Positions 10,443 to 19,177 are shown, numbered from the stretch's first letter. The stretch: DNA of 64,000 bases from Pseudothauera rhizosphaerae (GCF_004801305.1 NZ_SSOD01000005.1:1-64000); one strand, 5' to 3'. The notes: generated by a model not told the origin, from the letters alone. Program-made: numbers and translations.

Positions 10443-10530
10443 CAAACCCGGCAATGGTTTGCGAGCGCCGTTGTTCGGTTGCCGAGCCTGGCCCGAACGC
10501 GGTTCAGGTCGCAGCGCCCCTCGGCAGAGG
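10443..10530 (-). promoter_or_regulatory. S-adenosylhomocysteine (SAH) riboswitch plus hairpin upstream of metH
   Basis: Read on the minus strand, GCCGAGGGGCGCTGCGACC, then AGGCTCGGC, then AACGGCGCTCGC reproduce the conserved P1, core and pseudoknot strands of the SAH riboswitch. That element is known upstream of metH, ahcY and metF in proteobacteria and turns genes on when SAH accumulates. Directly downstream, GCAAACC/GGTTTGC (10443-10463) can form a hairpin of the expression platform. Placement 54-140 bases before the metH start fits. Confidence 0.88.
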
Positions 10531-10565
10531 CGAAAGTCTAGCGGCAGTGCGGGGCGTTTGCCAAC

Positions 10566-11189
10566 CTACCAGCCCCACCACGGGTCCCAGTAGGGGTGCC
10601 GCCAGGGGTAGCCCCAGGGACGGCCCCAATGGTAGCCCCATCCCATCCCCCAGTACGGGCGGCCGTACCAGGTGCCCCACATCCAGCCATCGTTGGGATA
10701 CTCGTAGCTGCGGCTGGTGCGCACCACCTTGCCGTCGACGAAATGGACGTTGAAGCGTTCGGCGACCAGATCGATATAGGACTTGGGGATGTTCCAGTCC
10801 CATACCTCCTCGCCCGACAGGGCGAAACGCTGCACCGAGCGGTACTGGCCCAGCAGGCGGCGGATTTCGTCCTGGGTCATGCCTTTCTTCACCTGGGCGA
10901 GGTTGTCGGAGGCCAGCGCATCCCACTGGCGCAGCACCACGCCGGTGGGGTCCACTTCCACCATCAGGCAACTCGTGCCGTTGGGCTGGGTGGAAAACTC
11001 CAGCACGGTGCTGCCGTCCGGGTTGGGCCAGCGCGCGGTCGGTTCGCCGCGGGCGGCGATGGCCTCGGTCTCGCTGGTGTAGGGGCGGGGCGGCGCGAAG
11101 GCGGCGCAGCCGGCGAGGGCGAACGCGAGCGCCACCACGGCGAGCACGCGGGAAGGATGGCGCAGGATGTGCAGGGCTGGGCGTGACAT
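10566..11189 (-). CDS. BamE/SmpA-like lipoprotein with Trp-rich tail (207 aa)
   Basis: A lipobox LAGC (Cys28) indicates an outer- or inner-membrane lipoprotein. The central region contains a BamE/SmpA-type segment, VKKGMTQDEIRRLLG, preceded by a motif comparing A-x-GEPTARWPNPDGS. This is a two-part arrangement shared with the gene just upstream. The last 45 residues are extraordinarily rich in Trp, Gly, Tyr and Pro (WMWGTWYG, WGYHWGRPWG and similar). The start is 4 bases after the stop of the paralogous lipoprotein gene, so the pair is an operon. A role in envelope assembly is suggested by the fold, but nothing here shows a partner. The Trp-rich tail is the odd feature. Confidence 0.75.
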   Translation of the reverse strand: MSRPALHILRHPSRVLAVVALAFALAGCAAFAPPRPYTSETEAIAARGEPTARWPNPDGSTVLEFSTQPNGTSCLMVEVDPTGVVLRQWDALASDNLAQVKKGMTQDEIRRLLGQYRSVQRFALSGEEVWDWNIPKSYIDLVAERFNVHFVDGKVVRTSRSYEYPNDGWMWGTWYGRPYWGMGWGYHWGRPWGYPWRHPYWDPWWGW

Positions 11190-11193
11190 GATT

Positions 11194-11682
11194 TCAGGGC
11201 TTGGGTTTGTTGTAACGTCCGGTGCCGCTCACCCGTCCTTGCTCATCGAAGGACACGGTGAAGTAGGTCGGGTCGACGATGGTGCTGCCGCGCTCGATCA
11301 GCCACTCCCACACCGTCTCCCGCTTCAGTTGGAAGAACTGGCGGGCGGCCGGACGGCCGAGCAGGCGGCGCACCTCGTCTCCGCTCATGCCCGTTTGGAC
11401 GCGCGCGAACTGCGTTTCGTTCAACACCTGGTCGACCTGGCGCAGGATGTTGTCCGGGCCGACGGTGATCATGTAGCACTCCGCGCCCTCGGGCTGGCGC
11501 GAATACTCCCAGGTCACCGAGCCGTCGGTATTGAGCCATTCCATCTGCGGCGGCCCGAAGCGTTCGCGCACCTCGGCCGCGGTGGACACCCCCGGCTTCA
11601 GCTCGCGCACGTTGAGGTAATCGCAGCCGGGCAGGCCGATGGCGGCGAACAGGGCACACAGCAGGCTGAGCAGCTTCTTCAT
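11194..11682 (-). CDS. BamE/SmpA-like lipoprotein (162 aa)
   Basis: A short signal peptide ends in LPGC (Cys20), predicting lipid attachment. Two BamE-like helices can be seen: ELKPGVSTAAEVRERFGPP near residue 30 and VQTGMSGDEVRRLLGRP near residue 95. A C-terminal strand region follows, FTVSFDEQGRVSGTGRY. It is a paralogue of the downstream gene but lacks its Trp-rich tail. The ATG at 11682 has AGGA at a good distance; the frame is open far upstream but only as the opposite strand of the ABC genes. Its promoter region is shared with the divergent ABC ATPase genes. The precise function is unknown. Confidence 0.75.
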   Translation of the reverse strand: MKKLLSLLCALFAAIGLPGCDYLNVRELKPGVSTAAEVRERFGPPQMEWLNTDGSVTWEYSRQPEGAECYMITVGPDNILRQVDQVLNETQFARVQTGMSGDEVRRLLGRPAARQFFQLKRETVWEWLIERGSTIVDPTYFTVSFDEQGRVSGTGRYNKPKP

Positions 11683-11687
11683 CGTTC

Positions 11688-11715
11688 CTGACCGGCGTAA
11701 TGATGCTGCTAGAAT
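11688..11715 (+). promoter_or_regulatory. Possible sigma-70 promoter of the LivG/LivF-like genes
   Basis: CTGACC (11688-11693), a 16-base spacer and TAGAAT (11710-11715) lie about 75 bases before the first ABC gene. TAGAAT-like hexamers recur before other genes in this window, but the -35 here is only a four-of-six match. Confidence 0.35.
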
Positions 11716-11790
11716 CGCACCGGGACCGGGTGGCACGCAATCGCCGGCCGGTGAGCCATTGCAACACATCTGGCCGGGAGCCATGCGGAT

Positions 11791-12621
11791 TTGAGGGATT
11801 CCAGCGAACCGGATGGCGGCGCCACCTTCCCCACCGCGGATGCCGCCCGCGTGCCGCTGCTGCAGGCGCGCGGGCTCAGCAAGCGCTACGGTGGCATCTG
11901 CGCCCTCGACGACGTGTCGCTGGACATCCACCGCGGCGAAATCTACGCCCTGATCGGCCCCAACGGCGCCGGCAAGACCACCTTCTTCGACGTGCTCACC
12001 GGCTTCTGTACGCCGGATGCGGGCGGCATCGTGTTCGACCGTGTCGTGCTCGCCCGCGGCGAGGTCCGCGCGGTGGCGGCGCGCGGCATCGCGCGCAGTT
12101 TCCAGAACGCCCGCTTGTTCGACGACCTCACCGCCTTCGAAAACGTGCTGATCGGCCACCACGGGCGGCTCGCCGCCGGCGCGCTCGACGCCCTGCTGCG
12201 CGGCCGCCGCACGCGCGAGGAGGAAGCCCGTGCCGCCGCCTTCGCGCGCCATCTGCTCGACTACGTGGGTCTCGGCGAGCATGCCGGCACGCTGGCCGAA
12301 GCCCTGTCCTACGGCGACCGCCGGCGGCTGGAGATCGCCCGCGCGCTGGCGGCCGGGCCGCTGCTGCTGGCCCTCGACGAACCGGCCGCCGGCATGAACC
12401 CGAGCGAGAGCGCGGCGCTGGCCACGCTGCTGCGGCGCATCCGCGCCGACGGCACCACGGTGCTGCTGATCGAGCACGACATGCCGCTGGTCATGGGTCT
12501 GTGCGACCGCATGGCGGTGCTCGATGCCGGGCGCAAGATCGCCGAGGGCACGCCGGCCGCGGTGCAGGGCGATCCGGCGGTGATCGAAGCCTATCTGGGG
12601 CGGGGGCGGCATGGCGGATGA
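11791..12621 (+). CDS. Branched-chain amino acid type ABC transporter ATPase, LivG-like (276 aa)
   Basis: A cytosolic ATP-binding subunit of the LivG type. It shows GPNGAGKTT (Walker A), SFQNARLFDDLTAFENVL (Q-loop region typical of LivG), a LSYGDRRRLEIARAL signature, LALDEP (Walker B) and the EHDM switch histidine. It normally pairs with LivF to drive uptake of branched-chain amino acids or related compounds through LivH/LivM permeases. Here only the second ATPase follows, overlapping by 11 bases; no permease or binding protein is in the neighbourhood. The start is a TTG with GGGAG upstream. A GTG about 20 codons later is also possible. Substrate is unknown. Confidence 0.85.
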   Translation: MRDSSEPDGGATFPTADAARVPLLQARGLSKRYGGICALDDVSLDIHRGEIYALIGPNGAGKTTFFDVLTGFCTPDAGGIVFDRVVLARGEVRAVAARGIARSFQNARLFDDLTAFENVLIGHHGRLAAGALDALLRGRRTREEEARAAAFARHLLDYVGLGEHAGTLAEALSYGDRRRLEIARALAAGPLLLALDEPAAGMNPSESAALATLLRRIRADGTTVLLIEHDMPLVMGLCDRMAVLDAGRKIAEGTPAAVQGDPAVIEAYLGRGRHGG

Positions 12622-13363
12622 ATCCGCTGCGGAGGCCGCCCCGCCCCTGCTGCAGCTCGAAGGCGTGGCGGTGGACCACGGTGCGCTGCGCGCCGTGCAT
12701 GGCATCGACCTCGCCGTGCACGAAGGCGAGGTGGTCAGCCTGATCGGCGCCAACGGCGCCGGCAAGAGCAGCACGCTCAACGCGGTGGCCGGCCTGCTGC
12801 CGCTGGCCGCCGGCCACGTCCGCTACCGCGGCGAGGCGGTCGAGGCCCTGCCCGCCCACCTGCGGCTGGCCCGCGGCATCGCGCTGGTGCCGGAAGGGCG
12901 CGGCATCTTCGCCCGCCTGTCGGTGGATGAGAACCTGCGCCTGGGTGCCTACACGCGGCGGGACAAGGCGGTGCTGGCCGCCGACCTGGAACGGGTCTAC
13001 ACCCTGCTGCCGCGCATCCGCGAACGCCTCGGCCAGCCGGCCGGCACACTCTCGGGGGGCGAGCAGCAGATGCTGGCCATCGGCCGCGCGCTGCTCGCCC
13101 GCCCGCGCCTGCTGCTGCTCGACGAACCGTCCATGGGCCTGGCGCCGCGCCTGGTGGATGCGCTGTTCGACACCATCGCCGCGATCGCCCGCGACGGGGT
13201 CAGCATCCTGCTGGTGGAACAGAACGCCGCCCTGGCCCTGGAACTGGCGCAGCGCGCCTACGTGATGGCGAACGGCCGCATCGCGCTGGAAGGCGCCGCC
13301 GCCGCGCTGCGCGACGATCCGGCGATCCGGCGCGCCTACCTGGGCGGAACGGAAAATCCGTAA
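12611..13363 (+). CDS. Branched-chain amino acid type ABC transporter ATPase, LivF-like (250 aa)
   Basis: The second ATPase of the pair. It has GANGAGKSS (Walker A), LVPEGRGIFARLSVDENL (the LivF hallmark), TLSGGEQQMLAIGRAL (signature), LLLDEPSMGL (Walker B) and VEQN in the switch. Its start overlaps the LivG-like gene, indicating coupled translation and 1:1 production. The N-terminus has about 10 extra acidic and Ala-rich residues before the usual LivF start. As with its partner, no permease or periplasmic binding protein lies nearby, so the two may serve membrane subunits encoded elsewhere. Function as a transporter energiser is near certain; the substrate is not known. Confidence 0.87.
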   Translation: MADESAAEAAPPLLQLEGVAVDHGALRAVHGIDLAVHEGEVVSLIGANGAGKSSTLNAVAGLLPLAAGHVRYRGEAVEALPAHLRLARGIALVPEGRGIFARLSVDENLRLGAYTRRDKAVLAADLERVYTLLPRIRERLGQPAGTLSGGEQQMLAIGRALLARPRLLLLDEPSMGLAPRLVDALFDTIAAIARDGVSILLVEQNAALALELAQRAYVMANGRIALEGAAAALRDDPAIRRAYLGGTENP

Positions 13364-13403
13364 CCGCTTATACTCCGCCATTCCGTTTTTCCGCCCACCG
13401 GCC

Positions 13404-13796
13404 ATGAAGCATCTGCCCCCCAGGGAAGCCCACGACTACCTGCGATCCAACCCGCACGCACTGCTGATCGACGTGCGCAGCGAGATCGAACACCACTTCG
13501 TCGGCCATCCGCTCGGCGCGCTGCACGTGGCGTGGAACGACGGCCCCGAATGGCGCATCAACCCCCACTTCGTCGACGAGGTGAAGCGGCTCGCCGGTGA
13601 CGGCGGCGAACGCCCGGTGCTGCTGATCTGCCGCAGCGGCAATCGCTCCGAGGCGGCCGGCGAGGCGCTGGAGCAGGCCGGCTTCACGCAGGTGTTCAAC
13701 GTGGTGCATGGCTTCGAGGGCGAGCTGGACGACAGCCAGCACCGCAACACGATCTCCGGCTGGCGGCACGACGGCCTGCCCTGGGAGCAGTGCTGA
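13404..13796 (+). CDS. Rhodanese-like sulfurtransferase (130 aa)
   Basis: A single rhodanese domain. It starts with LIDVRSEIE, has the active-site loop CRSGNRS with the catalytic cysteine near residue 76, and ends with the GW-x(5)-GLPW pattern seen in single-domain rhodaneses. There is no signal peptide, so it is cytosolic. Such proteins carry sulfane sulfur as a persulfide and pass it to thiols or cyanide; the actual partner cannot be told. The gene stands alone between the LivF-like gene (41 bases upstream) and the convergent exporter gene. A TATACT hexamer at 13369-13374 could serve as -10. Confidence 0.88.
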   Translation: MKHLPPREAHDYLRSNPHALLIDVRSEIEHHFVGHPLGALHVAWNDGPEWRINPHFVDEVKRLAGDGGERPVLLICRSGNRSEAAGEALEQAGFTQVFNVVHGFEGELDDSQHRNTISGWRHDGLPWEQC

Positions 13797-13817
13797 ACGA
13801 GTTCGCCGCCGCGCCAT

Positions 13818-15002
13818 TCAGGCGGCCGGCTCCCCCCGCCAGGCCAGATAGGCCGCCAGCCCGAGCGCGACGAAAAGGCTCATCCCCAGGCCGAGGGTGA
13901 GCGGGCTGGCCCACAGCAGCGGCACCACCATCCCCGCGCTCAGCGCATTCACGCCCACCTGGACGAAGCTCTGGCAGCTCGCCGCCATGCCGCGCCGCTG
14001 GGGAAAGATGTCCAGCGCCAGCAGCGTCAGGCTGGGCATGGCGAGCGACATGCCAAAGGTATACACCCCGACGGGCAGCACCGAAGCCGGCACCGCCGGC
14101 GGCAGCAACGCGGCGTACACGACGTTGCCGAGACCGGCGGCAAGCATGATGGCGAAGCCCACGGCAATGGTGCGCCGCGAACTCCAGTGCCCGGCCACCC
14201 GGCCGGACAGCCAGGAGCCCCCCATCATGCCCAGTACCGCCGACGCGAACAGCCAGGCGAAGTCGAGTTCGCCCAGGCCGAGATGCTCCATGATGAACAC
14301 CGGCGCCGACAGCACGTAGATGAAGAAGCCGTTGAAATTGAACGCGACCGCCACCACCAGCAGCATGAAGGCCAGACTGGAGAACACCGCCCAGTAGCCC
14401 CGCGCGAGGCCGAGCGGATGCAGGGGCTGGCGCGCCTCGGCGGACAGGGTTTCGGGCAGGTAGCGCCAGGTCATCCAGCCCAGCGCGGCGCCGAACAGGG
14501 CGAGAAAGAAGAAGATCGCGCGCCAGCCCGCGAGGGCCAGCAACGCGCCGCCCACCAGCGGTGCCACCGCCGGCGCCACGGCGAAGATCAGCATCACCCG
14601 CGACATCAGGCGCTGCGCATGCGCACCGTCGTAGACGTCGCGGATCACCGCGCGCCCGACCACCATGCCCGCGCCGGCACTCACGCCCTGCAGCGCGCGT
14701 CCGGCCCACAGCCACTCGATGGACGGGGCGAAGGCGCAGGCCAGGGAGGCCGCGGCGAACAGCACCAGCGAGACGATGATCACGTCCCGGCGCCCGAAAC
14801 GGTCGGACAGGGCGCCGTGCCACAGGGACATGAAGGCGAAGGTGGCCATGTAGGCGGTCAGCGTCTGCTGCACGGCGAGCGGCGCAGCGCCCAGCGCCGC
14901 TCCCATGGCCGGGAAGGCGGGCAGATAGGCATCAATCGAAAACGGGCCGATGGCCGCGAGCGCGGCCAGCAGCACCGCGAGCCGGGGCGACGTGGCGGGC
15001 AT
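13818..15002 (-). CDS. Bcr/CflA family MFS exporter (394 aa)
   Basis: Twelve hydrophobic segments in about 390 residues place it in the major facilitator superfamily. The start region with GPFSIDAYLPAFP, the SDRFGRRD motif A between helices 2 and 3, and GRALQGVSAGAGMVVGRAVIRD in helices 4-5 are characteristic of the Bcr/CflA drug-resistance group. It would export small hydrophobic or dipeptide-like compounds by proton antiport across the inner membrane. The substrate cannot be predicted: family members have been linked to bicyclomycin, chloramphenicol, sulfonamides and cysteine export. It is monocistronic, converging with the rhodanese gene and followed upstream by the separately transcribed comM. 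Confidence 0.9.
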   Translation of the reverse strand: MPATSPRLAVLLAALAAIGPFSIDAYLPAFPAMGAALGAAPLAVQQTLTAYMATFAFMSLWHGALSDRFGRRDVIIVSLVLFAAASLACAFAPSIEWLWAGRALQGVSAGAGMVVGRAVIRDVYDGAHAQRLMSRVMLIFAVAPAVAPLVGGALLALAGWRAIFFFLALFGAALGWMTWRYLPETLSAEARQPLHPLGLARGYWAVFSSLAFMLLVVAVAFNFNGFFIYVLSAPVFIMEHLGLGELDFAWLFASAVLGMMGGSWLSGRVAGHWSSRRTIAVGFAIMLAAGLGNVVYAALLPPAVPASVLPVGVYTFGMSLAMPSLTLLALDIFPQRRGMAASCQSFVQVGVNALSAGMVVPLLWASPLTLGLGMSLFVALGLAAYLAWRGEPAA

Positions 15003-15096
15003 GCGGAACCTTGGGCAAACCGGGTGCGCCGCGGCCCGCGGGCCGTACGAGACGCTTCCGGGAATGTTGATCTGGCGGGCGCGCGGCGAACGGGCT

Positions 15097-16596
15097 TTAG
15101 GACTCGTCGAAGCTGCGCCGGTACTGGATGGCCTCGGCCACGTGCGCCGTGCCGATGGAGTCGGCTTCGGCGAGGTCCGCGACCGTGCGGGCCACCCGCA
15201 GCACGCGATGATACGCCCGCGCGGACAGGTTCAGGCGGGAGATCGCCTGGCGCAGCAGCGCCGCCGCATCGGCGTCCGGCCGGCAGTGGCGCTCCACCTG
15301 GGCCTCGTCGAGCAGGGCATTGAGCACGCCCTGGCGCGCCTGCTGGCGCTCGCGGGCGCGCATCACGCGGTTACGCACCGCGGCACTGTCTTCGCCCGCC
15401 GGGCGGGCCGTCAGCGCGCCCTCGTCGAGGGCCGGCACTTCCACGCGCAGGTCGATGCGGTCGAGCAGCGGGCCGGACAGACGCCCGCGGTAGCGCGCCA
15501 CCTGGTCCGGCGTACAGCGGCAGCGCCGCGTCGGATGGCCGGCGTAGCCGCAGGGGCAGGGATTCATCGCCGCCACCAACTGGAAGAAGGCCGGGAAGGC
15601 GACCCGCCGGCGCGCCCGCGACACGGTGACCATGCCGGTCTCCAGCGGTTCGCGCAGCGCTTCCAGCGCGCGCCGCTCGAATTCCGGCAACTCGTCGAGA
15701 AAGAGCACGCCGTGGTGGGCCAGGGAAATCTCGCCCGGCTGGGGGTTGCCGCCGCCGCCCACGAGGGCGGCGACCGAGGCCGAGTGGTGCGGGGCGCGGA
15801 TCGGGCGCAAACCCCATTGCGTGACGTCGAAGCCGCGCTCCAGCGAGTGCAGCGCGGCGACCTGAAGTGCCTCGTCGTCGTCCAGCGGCGGCAGCAGGCC
15901 CGGCAGGCGGCGCGCCAGCATGGACTTGCCGGTGCCCGGCGGGCCGTACATCAGCAGCGAATGCTGGCCGGCCGCGGCCACCTCCAGCGCGCGGCGGGCC
16001 TGGTGCTGGCCCTTCACGTCGGCGAGATCGGGCAACGCCGCAGCGGGCTGCACCGCAACCGTGGCGCGATGGGGCGCGATGGGCTGGTGGCCGTTGAGGT
16101 GGGCACACACTTCGAGCAGGCTGTCCGCGGCCAGCACCGGGGTGGCGCGCGCGAGCGCGGCCTCGTCGGCGTTGGCGCGCGGCACCACCAGCGTGCGGCC
16201 GTGCTGTCCGGCCATGAGCGCCGCCGCGAGCACGCCGCGGGACGCACGCAACCCGCCAGAGAGGGACAGTTCGCCGACGAACTCGTGGTGCGCCAGAGCG
16301 GCGGCATCCACCTGGCGCGCCGCGGCGAGGATGCCGACGGCGATCGGCAGGTCGAAGCGCCCGCCTTCCTTGGGCAGGTCGGCCGGGGCGAGATTCACGG
16401 TGATGCGGCGCTGGGGGAATTCGAACTGCGAGGTGGCGATCGCGGCGCGCACGCGCTCGCGCGCCTCGCGTACCTCGGCATCGGGCAGGCCGACCAGGTT
16501 GAAGGCCGGCAGGCCGTTGGCCAGATGGACCTCCACGGTCACCGCGGGCGCACTCATGCCGTCGAGGGCGCGGGTGTGAACCAGGGCGAGCGACAT
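15097..16596 (-). CDS. comM: ComM/YifB-type AAA+ helicase (Mg-chelatase-like, 499 aa)
   Basis: The N-terminal third is the ChlI-like domain beginning SLALVHTRALDGMSAP, with the family motifs GLPAFNLVGLPDAEVREARERVRAA and NLAPADLPKEGGRFDLPIA. The AAA+ core has GPPGTGKSMLARRLPGLLP (Walker A), LFLDELPEF (Walker B), and NPCPCGYAGH with CRC cysteines. The C-terminal helical domain follows. ComM is known as a hexameric branch-migration helicase that extends heteroduplex DNA during natural transformation. Its length matches the family (about 500). It stands as a single gene with ATG start; the ubiK gene lies upstream on the same strand. Confidence 0.95.
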   Translation of the reverse strand: MSLALVHTRALDGMSAPAVTVEVHLANGLPAFNLVGLPDAEVREARERVRAAIATSQFEFPQRRITVNLAPADLPKEGGRFDLPIAVGILAAARQVDAAALAHHEFVGELSLSGGLRASRGVLAAALMAGQHGRTLVVPRANADEAALARATPVLAADSLLEVCAHLNGHQPIAPHRATVAVQPAAALPDLADVKGQHQARRALEVAAAGQHSLLMYGPPGTGKSMLARRLPGLLPPLDDDEALQVAALHSLERGFDVTQWGLRPIRAPHHSASVAALVGGGGNPQPGEISLAHHGVLFLDELPEFERRALEALREPLETGMVTVSRARRRVAFPAFFQLVAAMNPCPCGYAGHPTRRCRCTPDQVARYRGRLSGPLLDRIDLRVEVPALDEGALTARPAGEDSAAVRNRVMRARERQQARQGVLNALLDEAQVERHCRPDADAAALLRQAISRLNLSARAYHRVLRVARTVADLAEADSIGTAHVAEAIQYRRSFDES

Positions 16597-16734
16597 GCGG
16601 GGCTCCGCGTGGACGAAGCCGGCAGTTTAGCCCAGCGGCATCAATTCATGCGGTATGGAATGTTTCGCGGTGTGGCCCGGGCGCACGGCACCGGTTTCTT
16701 GCTCATCGGCCCCGACCGTTGCCGATGCACGCCT

Positions 16735-16986
16735 TCAGGCGCGCTTGCCGGGCTCCGCGGCGGCTTCGAGGGCGGCGACCCGCGCTTCCAGTTCGGCCAG
16801 GCGGCGGTTCGCCTGGGCAAGCAGTTCGCGTTGCACGTCGAATTCCTCGCGGGTGGCCAGGTCGAGCTTGGCGAAGGCGCTGCCGAGCAGCGCGCGCACG
16901 TTCTTTTCGATGTCGCGCGCCGGGCTGGCGGCGGCGATCTCGGACAGTTTCGCGCCGATTTCGTCGAGGATGCGGGGAGTGCTCAT
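16735..16986 (-). CDS. ubiK: Ubiquinone biosynthesis accessory factor UbiK (83 aa)
   Basis: A small protein of the BMFP/YqiC family. The N-terminal amphipathic helix region (residues 5-50) includes IGAKLSEIAAASPARDIEKNVRALLGSAFAKLDL and TREEFDVQRELL. The C-terminal coiled coil is RRLAELEARVAALEA. UbiK forms a trimeric coiled coil that binds lipids and UbiJ and helps the aerobic ubiquinone-synthesis complex. The ATG at 16986 gives the normal family length; the open frame continues upstream without family similarity. It is divergent from the glnK unit and shares its 308-base upstream region, which otherwise contains the NtrC and sigma-54 sites. The ubiK ribosome binding site is not evident. Confidence 0.88.
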   Translation of the reverse strand: MSTPRILDEIGAKLSEIAAASPARDIEKNVRALLGSAFAKLDLATREEFDVQRELLAQANRRLAELEARVAALEAAAEPGKRA

Positions 16987-17084
16987 GGCGGTATTCGCTG
17001 GCGGAATCAGGGATGGGTGCAGTTTAGCACGCGCCCCGGAGAGGGCCTCCGGGCGGCCGCCCGCCACAGCTTGTAACATCCCTC

Positions 17085-17119
17085 GCACCACCATGGTGCT
17101 CATGCACCGGAATGGACAT
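17085..17119 (+). promoter_or_regulatory. NtrC-like enhancer sites of glnK copy 1
   Basis: GCACCACCATGGTGC (17085-17099) is a perfect inverted repeat that differs by one base from the strong NtrC site I recall from the enterobacterial glnA region. GCACCGGAATGGAC (17104-17117) is a weaker second site. They lie about 95 bp upstream of the sigma-54 promoter, a usual enhancer distance. Confidence 0.7.
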
Positions 17120-17165
17120 CCGATTCGCCCGCTGCACTGCAGCACGCCGCGGCGGACATGGCTAA

Positions 17166-17633
<468 letters not shown>

Positions 17634-17647
17634 GGGAGCCATACAAC

Positions 17648-19009
17648 ATGAAGAAACTGTTTGCCATCCTGCTGGCGGCTCTCACCGTCGGCTTTGCGGG
17701 CGGCGTTTTCGCCCAGGACGCGGCGGCTGCGGCCGCCGAGGCCGTTGCCGAGGTGGCCGCGGCCGCCGCGGAAGTCGTTGAAGAGGCGCCGGCCATCGAT
17801 TCCGGCGACACCGCGTGGATGCTCACTTCCACCATGCTCGTCATCCTCATGACCATTCCCGGCCTGGCGCTGTTCTACGGCGGGCTGGCCCGCAGCAAGA
17901 ACATGCTGTCGGTGCTCATGCAGGTGTTCGTGATCTTCTCGCTGATCACCGTGCTGTGGGCCATCTACGGCTTCAGCCTGGCCTTCGGCGGCGAGGGTAC
18001 GTTCTTCGGCGGCTTCGACAAGGTGTTCCTCAAGGGCATCGGCCCGGACGATCCTTCGGCCGCGCTGTCGACCATCCCCGAGTTCGTCTTCGTGGCCTTC
18101 CAGTCCACTTTCGCGGCCATCACCACCGCGCTGATCGTCGGCGCCTTCGCCGAGCGCATCAAGTTCTCGGCCGTGCTGCTGTTCGGGGTGCTGTGGTTCA
18201 CCTTCAGCTACATCCCGATGGCGCACATGGTGTGGGGCGGCGGCCTGCTGGCCGAGGACGGCGCGCTCGACTTCGCTGGCGGTACCGTGGTGCACATCAA
18301 CGCCGGGGTGGCCGGTCTGGTGGGCGCCTATCTGGTGGGCAAGCGCATCGGTTTCGGCCGTGAGGCCCTGACCCCGCATTCGCTGACCCTGACCATGGTC
18401 GGCGCTTCCCTGCTGTGGGTGGGCTGGTTCGGCTTCAACGCCGGTTCGGCCGGGGCGGCCAACGGCATCGCGGGCCTGGCCTTCATCAACACCATCCTCG
18501 CCACCGGCGCGGCGGTGCTGGCCTGGAGCCTGGGCGAGGCGCTGTTCAAGGGCAAGCCTTCGATGCTGGGTGCGGCGTCCGGTGCGGTAGCCGGCCTGGT
18601 GGCGGTGACGCCCGCGGCGGGTTTCATCGGCCCGATGGGCTCCATCGTGCTGGGGCTGATCGCCGGTTTCGTGTGCCTGTGGGGCGTGAGCGGCTTGAAG
18701 CGCCTGCTCGGCGCGGACGATGCCTTCGATGTGTTCGGCGTCCATGGCGTGGGCGGCATCGTCGGGGCGATCCTCACCGGCGTGCTCGCGGCCCCCGGCC
18801 TGGGCGGTACCGGCGCCGAGGACTTCGCCATCGCCGCCCAGGTGTGGGTCCAGGTCAAGAGCGTGCTCGTCACCATCGTCTGGTGCGGCATCGTCTCGCT
18901 CATCGCCTACAAGATCGTCGATGTGCTGATCGGCCTGCGCGTCTCCGAGGAGGAAGAGCGCGAGGGCCTCGACATCACCTCTCACGGCGAAACCGCCTAC
19001 CACTACTGA
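17648..19009 (+). CDS. amtB: Ammonium transporter AmtB, copy 1 (453 aa)
   Basis: A signal peptide (residues 1-22) is followed by an unusual Ala/Glu-rich linker (residues 23-50) and then eleven membrane helices. Key family features are present: FYGGLARSKN in the first helices, FQSTFAAIT with the gate Phe, GGTVVHINAG with the first pore His, and GVHGVGGIVGAILTG with the second pore His. The C-terminal tail, EEREGLDITSHGE, is the part GlnK engages. AmtB forms a trimeric channel taking up ammonium or ammonia across the inner membrane. GGGAG lies 9 bases upstream of ATG, and the spacer to glnK is 14 bases. A terminator follows. Confidence 0.96.
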   Translation: MKKLFAILLAALTVGFAGGVFAQDAAAAAAEAVAEVAAAAAEVVEEAPAIDSGDTAWMLTSTMLVILMTIPGLALFYGGLARSKNMLSVLMQVFVIFSLITVLWAIYGFSLAFGGEGTFFGGFDKVFLKGIGPDDPSAALSTIPEFVFVAFQSTFAAITTALIVGAFAERIKFSAVLLFGVLWFTFSYIPMAHMVWGGGLLAEDGALDFAGGTVVHINAGVAGLVGAYLVGKRIGFGREALTPHSLTLTMVGASLLWVGWFGFNAGSAGAANGIAGLAFINTILATGAAVLAWSLGEALFKGKPSMLGAASGAVAGLVAVTPAAGFIGPMGSIVLGLIAGFVCLWGVSGLKRLLGADDAFDVFGVHGVGGIVGAILTGVLAAPGLGGTGAEDFAIAAQVWVQVKSVLVTIVWCGIVSLIAYKIVDVLIGLRVSEEEEREGLDITSHGETAYHY

Positions 19010-19058
19010 CAAGGCTTGTGCCACCCGGGACCGTCTCTCCTCCGGTCCCGCTACGGAA

Positions 19059-19087
19059 GGGCGCCCCGCGAGGCGCCCCTTTTTTTT
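19059..19087 (+). terminator. Rho-independent terminator after amtB copy 1
   Basis: GGGCGCC, a 6-base loop and GGCGCCC (19059-19078) are followed by C and eight T residues, 50 bases after the amtB stop. Confidence 0.9.
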
Positions 19088-19162
19088 GGGCACTCCGGAC
19101 GCGCGCCGGCGATGTGCCAATTCCACGGCGCGCTGCTTTTGGTGCCGGGCACGGGACATTAC

Positions 19163-19177
19163 GCACCAATTCCGTGC
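19163..19177 (+). promoter_or_regulatory. NtrC-like enhancer site upstream of the TorF-like gene
   Basis: GCACCAATTCCGTGC matches the GCAC-N7-GTGC pattern of NtrC sites. A related but weaker GTGCCAATTCCACG occurs near 19113, giving a possible tandem. The distance to the sigma-54 promoter is about 110 bp. Confidence 0.6.

Noticed and set aside
10443-10530. Cobalamin riboswitch upstream of metH
   Set aside because: The long B12-box fold is absent; the conserved strands fit the SAH riboswitch instead.
14950-17076. 708-codon plus-strand frame across comM and ubiK
   Set aside because: It is antisense to comM and ubiK, which have clear family motifs and normal lengths.
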